From Massilia frigida (GTDB lineage: Bacteria; Pseudomonadota; Gammaproteobacteria; Burkholderiales; Burkholderiaceae_D): a stretch of 64,000 nt of DNA. Position numbers and translations under genes: made by a program. Below, one piece after another: positions 7,588-16,593 of this stretch (position 1 is its first letter; each line of letters starts with the position of its first letter). The stretch spans positions 62,001 through 126,000 of the forward strand of contig NZ_WHJG01000013.1 of assembly GCF_011682175.1 (NCBI RefSeq), in the 5' to 3' direction. The notes under the pieces were generated by a model. The model ran no database searches. It was not told the DNA's origin and saw only the letters and a list, made by a program, of their open reading frames with translations.

Positions 7588-10500
7588 ATGCCCGTTCCGA
7601 TCTTGTCCACCCGTTCCCACGCGGCCGTGCGCTGGCTGCGCGCATGCGCGCTGCTGGCGGCCGCGCTGACCGGCGCCGACGCGCTGGCCCTGGAAAAGGT
7701 CGTGGTGCAGCTCAAGTGGCAGCACCAGTTCCAGTTCGCCGGCTATTACGCGGCCCAGGAACAGGGCTTTTACCGCGAGGCGGGGCTGGACGTGACCTTG
7801 CGCGAGGCCGAGCGCGGCGACGACGCGGTGTCGGCGGTGACCTCGGGCGCGGCCGAGTACGGGGTGGCCAATTCGAATCTGCTGGTGGCGCGCGCGCGCG
7901 GCAAGCCGGTGGTGGTGCTGGCGTCGGTGTTCCAGCATTCGCCGGCGGTGCTGCTGGTGCGCGCCGGCGCCGACGGCAAGCCGCAGCTGCCCGCCAGCGG
8001 CACGGTGATGATTTCGCCCAACAGCGTGGAGCTGCTGGTGTTCATGAAGAAGAGCGGCGCGCCGCTGGCCAATTATGCCCAGATGCGCCACAGTTATAAC
8101 GTGGGCGACCTGGCCAGCGGCCGGGTGGCGGCCATGTCGGCCTTCAGCACCGACCAGCCCTACCTGCTCGAACGCGAGCACACCCGCTTTACCATGCTCA
8201 CGCCGCGCACGGCCGGCATCGATTTTTACGGCGACCTGTTGTTTACCAGCGAGACCGAACTGCGCGAGCATCCGGCGCGCGCGGCCGCCATGCGCGCCGC
8301 CACCCTGCGCGGCTGGAGCTATGCGCTGGCGCACCAGGCCGATCTCGTGGACCTGATCCGGGCGCGCTATCCGCATCGTCTCAGCCGCGAGCACTTGCTG
8401 TACGAGGCGCGCGGCATCGTGCCGCTGATGGAGGCCGACATGCTCGAGCCTGGCTACAGCAATCCGGAGCGCTGGCGCGCCATCGCGGCCGCCTACGCCA
8501 GCCTTGGCCTGCTGCCGGCCGGGTTTTCGCTCGATGGCTTCCTGTACCAGGCGCCGCAGGCGAACGGGCCGCCGGCCTACCTGGCCGCGCTGGCGCTGGC
8601 GGCGCTGCTGCTGGTGGCGGGCGTGGCCCTGTGGCGCCTGCGGCACCTGGGGGCCACCCTGCGCGCCGAACGCGGCGTGCTGGCCGCCACGCGCGCGCAG
8701 CTGGCCAGCAGCGAGAACCTGCTGCGCTTCGCGCTGGACGGCTCCGGCCACGGCACCTGGGAGTGGATCCAGCACAGCGGCGAGCTGGTGTTGTCGGCGC
8801 GCTACAAGGAGTTGCTGGGCTATGGGCCGGACGAATTCACGGTCGATTTCAATGCCTGGCTGCTGCATGTGCACCCGGAGGACGTGGCGCGCCTGAAGGA
8901 TGACCTGTCCGCCTGCCTCAGGTCGCAGGGGGCCGGCAGCGGCAACGTGCTGGCGTGCGAGTTCCGCATGCGCTGCAAGGATGGGCGCTGGAAGTGGATG
9001 CTGGGACGCGGCATCGTGGTCGAACGCGATGACCGGGAGCGCGCCTTGGGCGTGAGCGGCACCATGGCCGATATCGCCGACCGCAAGCAGGCCGAGGAGG
9101 CGCGCGTGCGCGCGGTGCTGGAAGCGTCGCCGGAAGCGATGCTGGTGCTCGATGCCGAGGGCCGCATCCGCCACGCCAACCATCTGTGCGCGAGCAGCTT
9201 CGGTTATGCGCTCGAGACCCTGGCCGGAATGCAGGCCGAGCAGCTGGCGCCGGGCGTGCGCACGCCGGGCCCGCCAAACCAGGTGCTCACGGCGCAGCGG
9301 CGCGACGCCAGCCAGTTCCCGGCCGAGGTCAATCGCACGCCAATCCAGTTGCAGGGCCATACGCTGACCATCGTGTCGCTGCGCGACATCAGCGAGCGCC
9401 AGCGCGCCGAGCAGGCGCTCAAGGCGCTGGCGGCGCGCCTGCACGAGATTTTGCAGATGATGCCGATCGGCCTGTACATCAAGGATACCGAGGGCCGCGT
9501 GACGCTGATGAACAGCGCCTGCGAGAGCCAGTTCGGCCTGACCTTTGCCCAGTTGAGCGGGGACGACAAGGGCGGGCACGGCATGCTCAGCGCGCGCGAA
9601 CAGGAAGCCTTTGCCGGCGGCGTGATGCTCGACGATGTCGAGACGGTGTACAACGCGCGCCTGGGCCGCGAGCTGCATGTGCGCACCATCCAGAAGCCGG
9701 TGCGCAATGAGCAGGGCCAGAGCGAGTACCTGATCGCGATGATGGTCGATATCAGCGCCAGCATGGGCACCGAGCAGCAGTTGCGCGAATTGAACGAGCA
9801 CCTGGAAGAGCGCGTGCAGCAGCGCACCGCGCAGCTGGACCAGGCCAAGAAGGTGGCCGAGGAGGCCAGCCTGGCCAAGGGCCAGTTCCTGGCCAATATG
9901 AGCCACGAAATCCGTACCCCCATGAATGGCGTGATCGGCATGGCTTACCTGGCGCTCAAGACCGACCTGAATCCGCGCCAGCGCGACTATATCGAAAAGA
10001 TCCGCTTCGCCGGCGAGCACCTGCTGGGCATCATCGACGATATCCTCGACTTTTCCAAGATCGAGGCCGGCAAGCTGGAAGTGGAAATGGTGGGCTTTAC
10101 GCTCGACCATGTGATCCAGACCCTGTCGACGGTGGTCGCGCCGAAGGCGGCCACCAAGGACCTGGCGCTGGTGTTCGAGCTCGATCCGGCGCTGCCGCCG
10201 GCGCTGCAGGGCGATCCGCTGCGCCTGGGCCAGGTGCTGATCAACTACACCCACAATGCGATCAAGTTTTCCGACAGCGGCAGCATCACGATCCGGATCG
10301 ACAATATCGACGACCGCGCCGACGATTGCCTGCTGCGTTTCCAGGTGTGCGACAACGGCATTGGCCTGACGCCCGAGCAGACGGCCAAGCTGTTCCAGTC
10401 GTTCCAGCAGGCCGACACCTCGACCACGCGCGAGTACGGCGGCACCGGCCTGGGACTGGCGATCTGCAAGCAGCTGGCGCAGCTGATGGGAGGCGACGTC

Positions 10501-11445
10501 GGGGTCGAGAGCCATCCGGGCAGCGGCAGCTGCTTCTGGTTCACCGCGCGCGTGGGCAAGCTCGATCCGGCCGCCGTCGGCGACCACGGTGGCCGCGGCC
10601 GGGATGGGAGCGCCGCCGGCGCGCGCCCGCCGGGCCAGGATGCGCTGCTGCGCGGGGCCCGCATCCTGCTGGTCGAGGACAATGTCTTCAACCAGCAGAT
10701 CGCCCTCGAAATGCTGGAGGAAGCCGGCTGCGTGGTGTGCCTGGCGCAGAACGGCCTGGAAGCGCTCGACCTGCTGGCCAAGACCGGTTTCGACTGCGTG
10801 CTGATGGATGTGCAGATGCCGGTCATGGATGGCTTGCAGGCCACGCGCCTGATCCGCCTCGATCCGCGCCTGGCCGGCTTGCGTGTGCTGGCCATGACCG
10901 CCAACGCCACCAGCGAGGACCGGGAGCGCTGCATGCAGGCGGGCATGGATGACTTCATCAGCAAACCGATCCAGCCGGCGGTGCTGTGCGAGGCGGTGGC
11001 GCGCTGGCTGCCGCTGCGCCTGCCGCCGGCGGCGGCGCCGCCGGCCGCGCCGTCCCAGCCCGGCTTTCGCACGGTGGCGGGCGACCCGGAAGTGATCGAC
11101 CTGACGGTGCTGGCCAAGCTGCTCAGCTACAACCAGGACAAGGTGCGCAAGTTTGCCTTCAAGTTCCTGCAAACCACCCAGGCCGGCTTCGACGAGATGG
11201 AAACGGCGCTGGCGGCCGGCGACATCGGGCGCGTGCGCGAGCTGGGCCACCGCATCAAGTCGTCGGCGCGCACGGTGGGGGCGATGGGCATGGGCGAGCT
11301 GTGCCTGCGCCTGGAAAACCTGGCCCATGGCAGCCCGGCCAGCGAACGGGCCGAGGCCAGGGCCCTGGTCGCCCAGCTGTGGCCGCTGCTGGCGCAGATC
11401 ACCGAGCAAATCATGCAGAACACGACATTTGCCAGCGACGCCTAA
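7588..11445 (+). CDS. Hybrid sensor histidine kinase with NMT1/THI5-like periplasmic domain, three PAS, REC and HPt
   Basis: 1285 residues, one complete phosphorelay in one chain. Order: signal peptide (1-35); NMT1/THI5-like ligand-binding domain with LKWQHQFQFAGYYAAQEQGFY (36 to about 290); membrane segment (330-350); three PAS domains (about 380-490, 507-610, 614-735); coiled coil; HisKA with H773 in MSHEIRTPMNG; HATPase with DNGIGL and GGTGLGLAI boxes; receiver (about 1022-1140, acceptor D1074); and HPt with H1221. The THI5-like domain binds pyrimidine- or taurine-like small molecules in transporters, but the ligand here is unknown. A receiver-only protein follows 108 bp downstream and is the likely target. 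No good ribosome site precedes the ATG. Confidence 0.92.
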   Translation: MPVPILSTRSHAAVRWLRACALLAAALTGADALALEKVVVQLKWQHQFQFAGYYAAQEQGFYREAGLDVTLREAERGDDAVSAVTSGAAEYGVANSNLLVARARGKPVVVLASVFQHSPAVLLVRAGADGKPQLPASGTVMISPNSVELLVFMKKSGAPLANYAQMRHSYNVGDLASGRVAAMSAFSTDQPYLLEREHTRFTMLTPRTAGIDFYGDLLFTSETELREHPARAAAMRAATLRGWSYALAHQADLVDLIRARYPHRLSREHLLYEARGIVPLMEADMLEPGYSNPERWRAIAAAYASLGLLPAGFSLDGFLYQAPQANGPPAYLAALALAALLLVAGVALWRLRHLGATLRAERGVLAATRAQLASSENLLRFALDGSGHGTWEWIQHSGELVLSARYKELLGYGPDEFTVDFNAWLLHVHPEDVARLKDDLSACLRSQGAGSGNVLACEFRMRCKDGRWKWMLGRGIVVERDDRERALGVSGTMADIADRKQAEEARVRAVLEASPEAMLVLDAEGRIRHANHLCASSFGYALETLAGMQAEQLAPGVRTPGPPNQVLTAQRRDASQFPAEVNRTPIQLQGHTLTIVSLRDISERQRAEQALKALAARLHEILQMMPIGLYIKDTEGRVTLMNSACESQFGLTFAQLSGDDKGGHGMLSAREQEAFAGGVMLDDVETVYNARLGRELHVRTIQKPVRNEQGQSEYLIAMMVDISASMGTEQQLRELNEHLEERVQQRTAQLDQAKKVAEEASLAKGQFLANMSHEIRTPMNGVIGMAYLALKTDLNPRQRDYIEKIRFAGEHLLGIIDDILDFSKIEAGKLEVEMVGFTLDHVIQTLSTVVAPKAATKDLALVFELDPALPPALQGDPLRLGQVLINYTHNAIKFSDSGSITIRIDNIDDRADDCLLRFQVCDNGIGLTPEQTAKLFQSFQQADTSTTREYGGTGLGLAICKQLAQLMGGDVGVESHPGSGSCFWFTARVGKLDPAAVGDHGGRGRDGSAAGARPPGQDALLRGARILLVEDNVFNQQIALEMLEEAGCVVCLAQNGLEALDLLAKTGFDCVLMDVQMPVMDGLQATRLIRLDPRLAGLRVLAMTANATSEDRERCMQAGMDDFISKPIQPAVLCEAVARWLPLRLPPAAAPPAAPSQPGFRTVAGDPEVIDLTVLAKLLSYNQDKVRKFAFKFLQTTQAGFDEMETALAAGDIGRVRELGHRIKSSARTVGAMGMGELCLRLENLAHGSPASERAEARALVAQLWPLLAQITEQIMQNTTFASDA

Positions 11446-11553
11446 AAAAACCCGCGCACACCTGCCTTTCGGGGGCGACTTCCGGGATAATGGCCGCGCA
11501 CGCGCGAGAAAGCGTGACGTGAATAACGACAATAACAGCCGCTAAAGACAACC

Positions 11554-12036
11554 ATGGACGAGCCCGCCAAAAAGGCCCCGGCCGCACGCATCCGCGTGCT
11601 GCTGCTGGACGATGATCATTTCATGCTGGAACTGCTGACCGAGATGCTGGCCGATATCGGCAGCGCGGCCGGCCCGGCGCCCGGATTCGAGGTGCGCGCC
11701 GAATCGGACGCGCGGCGCGCCCTGGCCAGCCTGGCGCAAGATGCGCCGGACCTGCTGATCTGCGACCTGTCGATGCCGGACATGGATGGCATCGAATTCA
11801 TGCAGGCCGCCGCCGCGGGTGGCTTCGGCGGTGGCGTGATGCTGCTCTCGGGCATGGACAGCGGGGTGCGCAAGGCGGCCGAGCGGCTGGCCAAGGCGCA
11901 CGGCCTGAACGTGCTGGGCGCCTTCAAGAAGCCGATCAGCGCCCAGGAATTGCAGGCGGCGCTGGCCCCGCTGCTGGTGCCGGACAGCCCCGGACACGAG
12001 AATTCGTACAATCTTTCTCCCCTTTCGGGAAAATAG
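11554..12036 (+). CDS. Single-domain response regulator
   Basis: A 160-residue CheY-like receiver with no output domain. The acidic pocket LLDDDH, the acceptor D71 in ICDLSMPDMDG, and the Lys in FKKPIS are present. It follows the hybrid kinase in the same orientation and probably takes phosphate from the kinase's HPt, passing the signal by protein contact. It has a short Gly/Ala-rich insertion after beta-2 (GSAAGPAPG). Confidence 0.88.
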   Translation: MDEPAKKAPAARIRVLLLDDDHFMLELLTEMLADIGSAAGPAPGFEVRAESDARRALASLAQDAPDLLICDLSMPDMDGIEFMQAAAAGGFGGGVMLLSGMDSGVRKAAERLAKAHGLNVLGAFKKPISAQELQAALAPLLVPDSPGHENSYNLSPLSGK

Positions 12037-12115
12037 GTTATTATTTCGGCTAAATCCCCGCCTGACACCCTCTGCCGCCCTTCCCTATATTGCATTTGCA
12101 CACATCGTCACCACC

Positions 12116-12208
12116 ATGGTGTTGCAAGATGAAAAAGGAAACTGGCTGGCGATCTTTAAGCAGGGTCGGCTTATCCCCCAGGCGTTATTGACCCCCTACC
12201 TCATTTAG
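12116..12208 (+). CDS. Possible 30-residue small ORF just upstream of trxA
   Basis: An open frame of 30 codons, starting [14 protein letters not shown] and ending [10 protein letters not shown], ends 8 bp before the trxA start, so its stop overlaps the trxA ribosome site. The composition looks protein-like, but no clear ribosome site precedes its ATG and I recognise no family. It may be a leader ORF or chance. Confidence 0.25.
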   Translation: MVLQDEKGNWLAIFKQGRLIPQALLTPYLI

Positions 12209-12216
12209 AGGAAAAC

Positions 12217-12543
12217 ATGAGCGAAAATATTAAACACGTTAGCGATGCATCTTTTGAAGCGGATGTCCTCAAGTCGGACCGTCCGGTGCTGGTCGATTTC
12301 TGGGCCGAGTGGTGCGGTCCTTGCAAGGCGATCGCCCCGATCCTGGAAGAAGTTGCCAAGGAATACGAAGGCAAGCTGCAGATCGCCAAGATGGACGTGG
12401 ACGCCAACCAGGGCATTCCGCCCAAGTTCGAGATCCGCGGCATTCCGACCCTGATTCTGTTCAAGAACGGTGTTGTCGCTGCCAAGAAAATCGGCATGGT
12501 GACCAAGGGGCAGTTGACCGCCTTCATCGACAGCAATATTTAA
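12217..12543 (+). CDS. trxA: Thioredoxin 1
   Basis: A 108-residue thioredoxin with the WCGPCK active site at about residues 31-36, the buried Asp (VDFWAEW) and the cis-Pro loop RGIPTLILF. It reduces cytosolic disulfides with thioredoxin reductase. The ATG has AGAGGA 6 nt upstream. It is followed 150 bp later by rho, an order common in Beta- and Gammaproteobacteria. Confidence 0.97.
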   Translation: MSENIKHVSDASFEADVLKSDRPVLVDFWAEWCGPCKAIAPILEEVAKEYEGKLQIAKMDVDANQGIPPKFEIRGIPTLILFKNGVVAAKKIGMVTKGQLTAFIDSNI

Positions 12544-12692
12544 GACTGAGTAAAATTACAACGTGACCGCAGCGCGCCCGCGCTGCCGTCTTGTCCGGCC
12601 GGGAAGCGTTTGGCCTCGACTGATTTCTTCCCAGATGATTAACCCACGCAGTTCCCTCCCCTACCTTTACTTCCCGTCACGGGACTCAACTC

Positions 12693-13955
12693 ATGCACTT
12701 ATCTGAACTGAAGGCCATGCACGTCTCCGCTCTGTTGGAGATGGCGATTGGCCTCGATATCGACAACGCAGCCCGCCTGCGCAAACAAGAACTGATGTTC
12801 GCCATTCTCAAGAAGCGCGCGAAATCAGGCGAACAGATTTTTGGCGACGGCGCTCTCGAAGTGCTGCCGGACGGCTTCGGCTTCCTGCGCTCGCCCGATG
12901 CCAGCTATATGGCGTCGACCGACGATATCTATATCTCGCCATCGCAAATCCGCCGTTTCAACCTGCATACGGGCGATTCGATCGAAGGCGAAGTGCGCAC
13001 CCCGAAAGACGGCGAGCGCTATTTCGCGCTGGTCAAGGTCGACAAGGTCAATGGCGAATCTCCGGAAGCGAGCAAGCACCGCATTCTGTTCGAGAACCTG
13101 ACCCCGCTGCACCCGAACGAGCCGCTGCGCCTCGAGCGCGAAATGAATGGCCAGGAAAACATCACCGGCCGCATCATCGACTTGATCGCCCCGATCGGCA
13201 AGGGCCAGCGCGGCTTGCTGGTGGCGTCCCCGAAATCGGGCAAGTCGGTCATCTTGCAGCACATCGCCCACGCGATCACGGCCAATCACCCTGACTGCAC
13301 CCTGATCGTGCTGCTGATCGACGAACGTCCGGAAGAAGTGACCGAGATGCAGCGCTCGGTGCGCGGCGAAGTGGTTGCCTCGACCTTCGACGAACCCGCC
13401 ACGCGCCACGTGCAAGTGGCCGAGATGGTGCTGGAAAAGGCCAAGCGCCTGGTCGAAATGAAGAAGGACGTGATCATCCTGCTGGACTCGATCACCCGCC
13501 TGGCGCGCGCCTACAATACCGTGATCCCTGCCTCGGGCAAGGTGCTGACCGGCGGTGTGGATGCGAATGCGCTGCAGCGTCCGAAGCGTTTCTTCGGTGC
13601 GGCACGCAATATCGAAGAAGGCGGCTCGCTGACCATCATCGCCACCGCCCTGATCGAAACCGGTTCGCGCATGGATGACGTGATTTACGAGGAATTCAAG
13701 GGCACCGGCAACATGGAAGTCCACCTCGAACGCCGTCTGGCCGAGAAGCGCGTTTATCCGGCGATTAACCTGAATAAATCGGGTACCCGCCGCGAAGAGC
13801 TGCTGATCAAGGCCGACCAGCTGCAGAAAATCTGGATCTTGCGCAAGCTGCTGTACTCGATGGACGAGATCGAAGCGATGGAGTTCATCCTCGACAAGAT
13901 GAAGGCCACGAAGAACAATAATGAGTTCTTCGACATGATGCGCCGCGGCGGCTAA
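12693..13955 (+). CDS. rho: Transcription termination factor Rho
   Basis: A 420-residue Rho, the hexameric RNA-dependent ATPase that ends transcription. It starts [11 protein letters not shown], followed by the RNA-binding cold-shock-like domain ([22 protein letters not shown]). The Walker A is SPKSGKS, the Walker B region is [16 protein letters not shown], and the Q-loop/R-loop region is [24 protein letters not shown]. Length and motifs are those of a normal Rho. The 148-bp leader may carry the usual autoregulation, but I cannot show it. Confidence 0.98.
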   Translation: MHLSELKAMHVSALLEMAIGLDIDNAARLRKQELMFAILKKRAKSGEQIFGDGALEVLPDGFGFLRSPDASYMASTDDIYISPSQIRRFNLHTGDSIEGEVRTPKDGERYFALVKVDKVNGESPEASKHRILFENLTPLHPNEPLRLEREMNGQENITGRIIDLIAPIGKGQRGLLVASPKSGKSVILQHIAHAITANHPDCTLIVLLIDERPEEVTEMQRSVRGEVVASTFDEPATRHVQVAEMVLEKAKRLVEMKKDVIILLDSITRLARAYNTVIPASGKVLTGGVDANALQRPKRFFGAARNIEEGGSLTIIATALIETGSRMDDVIYEEFKGTGNMEVHLERRLAEKRVYPAINLNKSGTRREELLIKADQLQKIWILRKLLYSMDEIEAMEFILDKMKATKNNNEFFDMMRRGG

Positions 13956-13974
13956 CACCCCGAAAGCATCGCGA

Positions 13975-13998
13975 AAGGACGGCTGCGGCCGTCCTTTT
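13975..13998 (+). terminator. Intrinsic terminator after rho
   Basis: AAAGGACGGC / GCCGTCCTTT form a 10-bp stem with a loop of about 4 nt, followed by a T run, 20 bp after the rho stop. Confidence 0.85.
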
Positions 13999-14021
13999 TT
14001 CGTTCTGGGCAACATCGGCCA

Positions 14022-14155
14022 CACCGGGGTCAGACCCCCAACGGAAAAACCGGGGTCAGACCCCTGCGGGCAGGGGTCTGACCCCTGCGGGCATTATCGG
14101 CGACACCGGGGTCAGACCCCCAACGGAAAAACCGGGGTCTGACCCCTGCGGGCAA
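14022..14155. repeat. GGGGTC-GACCCC REP cluster between rho and rpmE2
   Basis: Five copies of the 13-bp near-palindrome GGGGTC(A/T)GACCCC lie at about 14026, 14052, 14073, 14107 and 14134. A composite block (element, CCAACGGAAAAA spacer, element, TGCGGGCA) occurs twice. The CCGGGGTC(A/T)GACC core is the same as in the elements around the RAYT gene at 3960, 10 kb away, so it is probably a second locus of the same REP family. Confidence 0.88.
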
Positions 14156-14275
14156 AAATCGCTGTATAATCGCCGGTTGCAGTATTTAACCCCTGGCAAG
14201 TGAGCGGCAATCGGGTCACGAGGCAAGACGACCGACGAAGTGCAGTTTGGCTACCAAACTAACCGAGGCAAGACC

Positions 14276-14545
14276 ATGCGTAAAGATATCCATCCAGAAT
14301 ACCGCGACGTTGTTTTCCACGACCTGTCGTGCGATTTCAAATTCGTTACCCGTTCGACCATCCAGACCCGCGAAAAAATCACCCACGAGGGCGCAGAATA
14401 CCCACTGGTGAAAATCGAGGTGTCGGCTGAATCGCACCCGTTCTACACCGGCAAGCACAAAATCGTCGACACCGCCGGTCGCGTCGAGAAGTTCCGTCAG
14501 AAATTTGGCGCCGTCGGCTCCAAAACCGCGGTTGCAAACGGCTAA
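14276..14545 (+). CDS. rpmE2: Ribosomal protein bL31, type B
   Basis: An 89-residue L31 of the type B (zinc-free) class. It starts [16 protein letters not shown] and has FKFVTRST and SHPFYTGK blocks. The CxxC zinc motif of type A L31 is missing, with only a single Cys (LSCDF). The start is set at the ATG at 14276, which has GAGGCAAG just upstream; the frame is open from 14240. Type B L31 commonly replaces the zinc form when zinc is short, but I see no Zur box by eye. Confidence 0.95.
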   Translation: MRKDIHPEYRDVVFHDLSCDFKFVTRSTIQTREKITHEGAEYPLVKIEVSAESHPFYTGKHKIVDTAGRVEKFRQKFGAVGSKTAVANG

Positions 14546-14564
14546 GTTTTTGCCATGCATACCC

Positions 14565-14594
14565 AAAAAAGCAGCCCCCGGCTGCTTTTTTTTC
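14565..14594 (+). terminator. Intrinsic terminator after rpmE2
   Basis: AAAAAGCAGCC / GGCTGCTTTTT stem around CCC, with a long T run on the plus strand and an A run on the other side, so it may work both ways. Confidence 0.85.
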
Positions 14595-14623
14595 GTTGAT
14601 ACTACGTCCTACCCCAATTCCCG

Positions 14624-16360
14624 ATGCCCCCGTTATCGATGAAACCCGTCCGTCTTTCCGCCGCCGCCACCCTCGCCCTCCCGCGCTGGGCCTTGTTTGC
14701 GCTGGGCCTGTTGTACATCCTGCCCGGCCTGATCGGGCGCGCCGACTGGAAAGATGATGCTGGCAGTTTCGGCATCATGTGGACCATGGCCCACGGCAGC
14801 GGCGCCGACTGGCTGCTGCCGAATATCGCCGGCATGCCGGTGCCGGACGACGGCCCCCTGGCCTTCTGGCTGGGCGCGCTGTGCATCAAGCTGTTCGGCT
14901 GGCTGATGGGCGACATGATGGCGGCGCGCATGTCGACCATCGGCATCTTTTTGGCCGGCACGGCCTCGGTCTGGTGGACCGCCTTCCACCTGGGACGGCG
15001 CCAGGATGCGCAACCACTGCGGCTGGCCTTCGGCGGCCAGCCCGAGCCGGACGACTATGGCCGGACCCTGGCCGATACCGCCGCGCTGATCTATCTCGGC
15101 TGCCTCGGCTTGCTGATGTTCAGCCACGAAACCCTGGCCGTGACCCTGCAGGGCGGCCTGGTCGCCTATTTCCTGTACCGCGCGGTGCGCTACGTGGAAG
15201 CGCAGACGGTGCGCAATGCGGTCCTGATCGGCCTGTCGCTGGGCGCGCTGGTGCTTACGCGCGGCGTACTCACGCCAGTGACCTTGCTGCTGGCCCTGTT
15301 CCTGTGCACGCGTTTCCTGTCGGTGCCTTTGGCGCCGACCTTGCGCCACCTCGGCCTGGCGGTCCTGACGGCCGCGCTGATCGCGATGGTCTGGGTACTG
15401 CCGGCCTGGCTGGTGGCGCCGTACGGCTTGAATCCGGTCGGCGCCTGGCTGGGCTGGACCGCGCGCCAGATCGGGCTGCCAAGCTGGGTCTCGATCAAGA
15501 CCTTTTTCCGCGTCGGGATCTGGTTCTTCTGGCCGGCCTGGCCGTTCGCCGGCTGGGCCATTTACGCCTGGCGCCGCCAGGACCATCTGCTACACATCGT
15601 ACTGCCACTGTTTTTCGTCGGCGCGCTCACCTTGCTGATCCTGTGCGACCCGCTGCCGGAAAACGGCGACCTGCTCAAGCTGCTACCGCCGCTGGCCATC
15701 ATGGCCGCGTTCGGGCTGCCGACCATGAAGCGCGGCGCCATCAATGCCATCGACTGGTTTTCGGTGATGGTGCTGACCATGCTGGGCGCGGTCGTGTGGC
15801 TGTTCTGGATCGCCAAGCTGACCGGCTGGCCGGCGCAGCTGGCCAAGAATGCGCTCAAGCTGCTGCCGGGCTTCCGGCCCGAGGTCGAGGTGCTGGCGTT
15901 CGTGGTGGCGGCGGGTGCCACCATCGGCTGGATCGCGCTGGTTCACTGGCGCATTTCGCGCCAGCCGGCGGTGCTGTGGCGCGCGGTGGTGCTGTCCTCG
16001 GGCGGACTGATTTTGCTGTGGGTGCTGCTCATGACGCTGTTCCTGCCGGACTTCAATTACAGCAAGAGCTACGCCAGCGTGGCGCGCCAGATCGCCAGCT
16101 CGCTGCCGCTCGATTCGGGCTGCATCAATTCCAACGTGGGCGCGCCGCAGCGCGCGTCGCTGGCGTTTTACGGCAAGCTGCCGTTCGATAAAATCGGCTC
16201 GGCCAAGTGCGATCTGATCCTGCTGCAAGACAGCGTGAAAGTGCACGACGAGCGCGAACTGGTCAAGCCGCCGCCGGGCGCGGAATGGCGCCTGCTGTGG
16301 GAAGGCCGGCGCGCGGCCGACCGCGACGAGCGCTTCCGCCTGTATCAGCGCGCGCCCTGA
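14624..16360 (+). CDS. Membrane glycosyltransferase, GT-C / PMT-ArnT type
   Basis: 578 residues with about ten or more hydrophobic segments, from ALFALGLLYILPGL to VLSSGGLILLWVLLMTLFL. The first periplasmic loop has RADWKDDAGSFG, an acidic motif like those of GT-C/PMT transferases that use polyprenyl-phosphate sugars. A soluble C-terminal domain (about 480-578) follows. ArnT and PMT relatives add sugars to lipid A or proteins; the acceptor here is unknown. Either ATG (14624 or 14639) could be the start. The gene stands alone between rpmE2 and a gene scar. Confidence 0.78.
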   Translation: MPPLSMKPVRLSAAATLALPRWALFALGLLYILPGLIGRADWKDDAGSFGIMWTMAHGSGADWLLPNIAGMPVPDDGPLAFWLGALCIKLFGWLMGDMMAARMSTIGIFLAGTASVWWTAFHLGRRQDAQPLRLAFGGQPEPDDYGRTLADTAALIYLGCLGLLMFSHETLAVTLQGGLVAYFLYRAVRYVEAQTVRNAVLIGLSLGALVLTRGVLTPVTLLLALFLCTRFLSVPLAPTLRHLGLAVLTAALIAMVWVLPAWLVAPYGLNPVGAWLGWTARQIGLPSWVSIKTFFRVGIWFFWPAWPFAGWAIYAWRRQDHLLHIVLPLFFVGALTLLILCDPLPENGDLLKLLPPLAIMAAFGLPTMKRGAINAIDWFSVMVLTMLGAVVWLFWIAKLTGWPAQLAKNALKLLPGFRPEVEVLAFVVAAGATIGWIALVHWRISRQPAVLWRAVVLSSGGLILLWVLLMTLFLPDFNYSKSYASVARQIASSLPLDSGCINSNVGAPQRASLAFYGKLPFDKIGSAKCDLILLQDSVKVHDERELVKPPPGAEWRLLWEGRRAADRDERFRLYQRAP

Positions 16361-16379
16361 ACCCCGCGCCGCCGTTCGG

Positions 16380-16457
16380 GCGGCGGCGACAACCTCCTTC
16401 AGCCATCCGGCAAAGGTGCGCACGCGCCGACAGCTGCCGGTGGTGCGGATACAGCAC
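16380..16457 (-). pseudogene. C-terminal remnant of a LysR-type regulator
   Basis: Read on the minus strand, 16457 onward gives VLYPHHRQLSAR, and one frame over gives VRTFAGWLKEVV. Together these are the usual C-terminal end of LysR-family regulators (LYPHRRQLSARVRAFVDWL). The rest of the gene is absent and the remnant is frameshifted. It directly abuts the SDR remnant at 16461. Confidence 0.7.
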
Positions 16458-16460
16458 GCT

Positions 16461-16582
16461 GGCGCCGCTGGGACGCCTCGGCCAGCCAGGACGACATCGC
16501 CAAGGTGGCGGGTTTTCTGGCGGGGCCGGATGCGGCCTGAGTCAACGGCCAGGTCTTGCGCGCCAACGGCGCCCTGGCGTAG
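16461..16582 (+). pseudogene. C-terminal remnant of a short-chain dehydrogenase (SDR)
   Basis: Plus-strand translation gives PLGRLGQP, then after a frameshift DDIAKVAGFLAGPDAA, a TGA where Trp is expected, and VNGQVLRANGALA with a TAG stop. This is the standard SDR C-terminus (LGRLGQPEDIA...WVNGQ). The gene is therefore truncated, frameshifted and has an in-frame stop. Confidence 0.75.
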
Positions 16583-16593
16583 TGAGCACGCGC

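Noticed and set aside
7549-11532. A 1327-codon minus-strand frame opposite the hybrid kinase
   Set aside because: It is the shadow of the kinase gene. Its sequence is low-complexity (QLGQHRQ, RRGRRRRRRRQ) and shows no family.
14022-14155. Regularly spaced repeats between rho and rpmE2, considered as a CRISPR array
   Set aside because: Units are palindromic 13-15-mers, spacers are themselves repeated, and no cas genes are near; this is a REP cluster.
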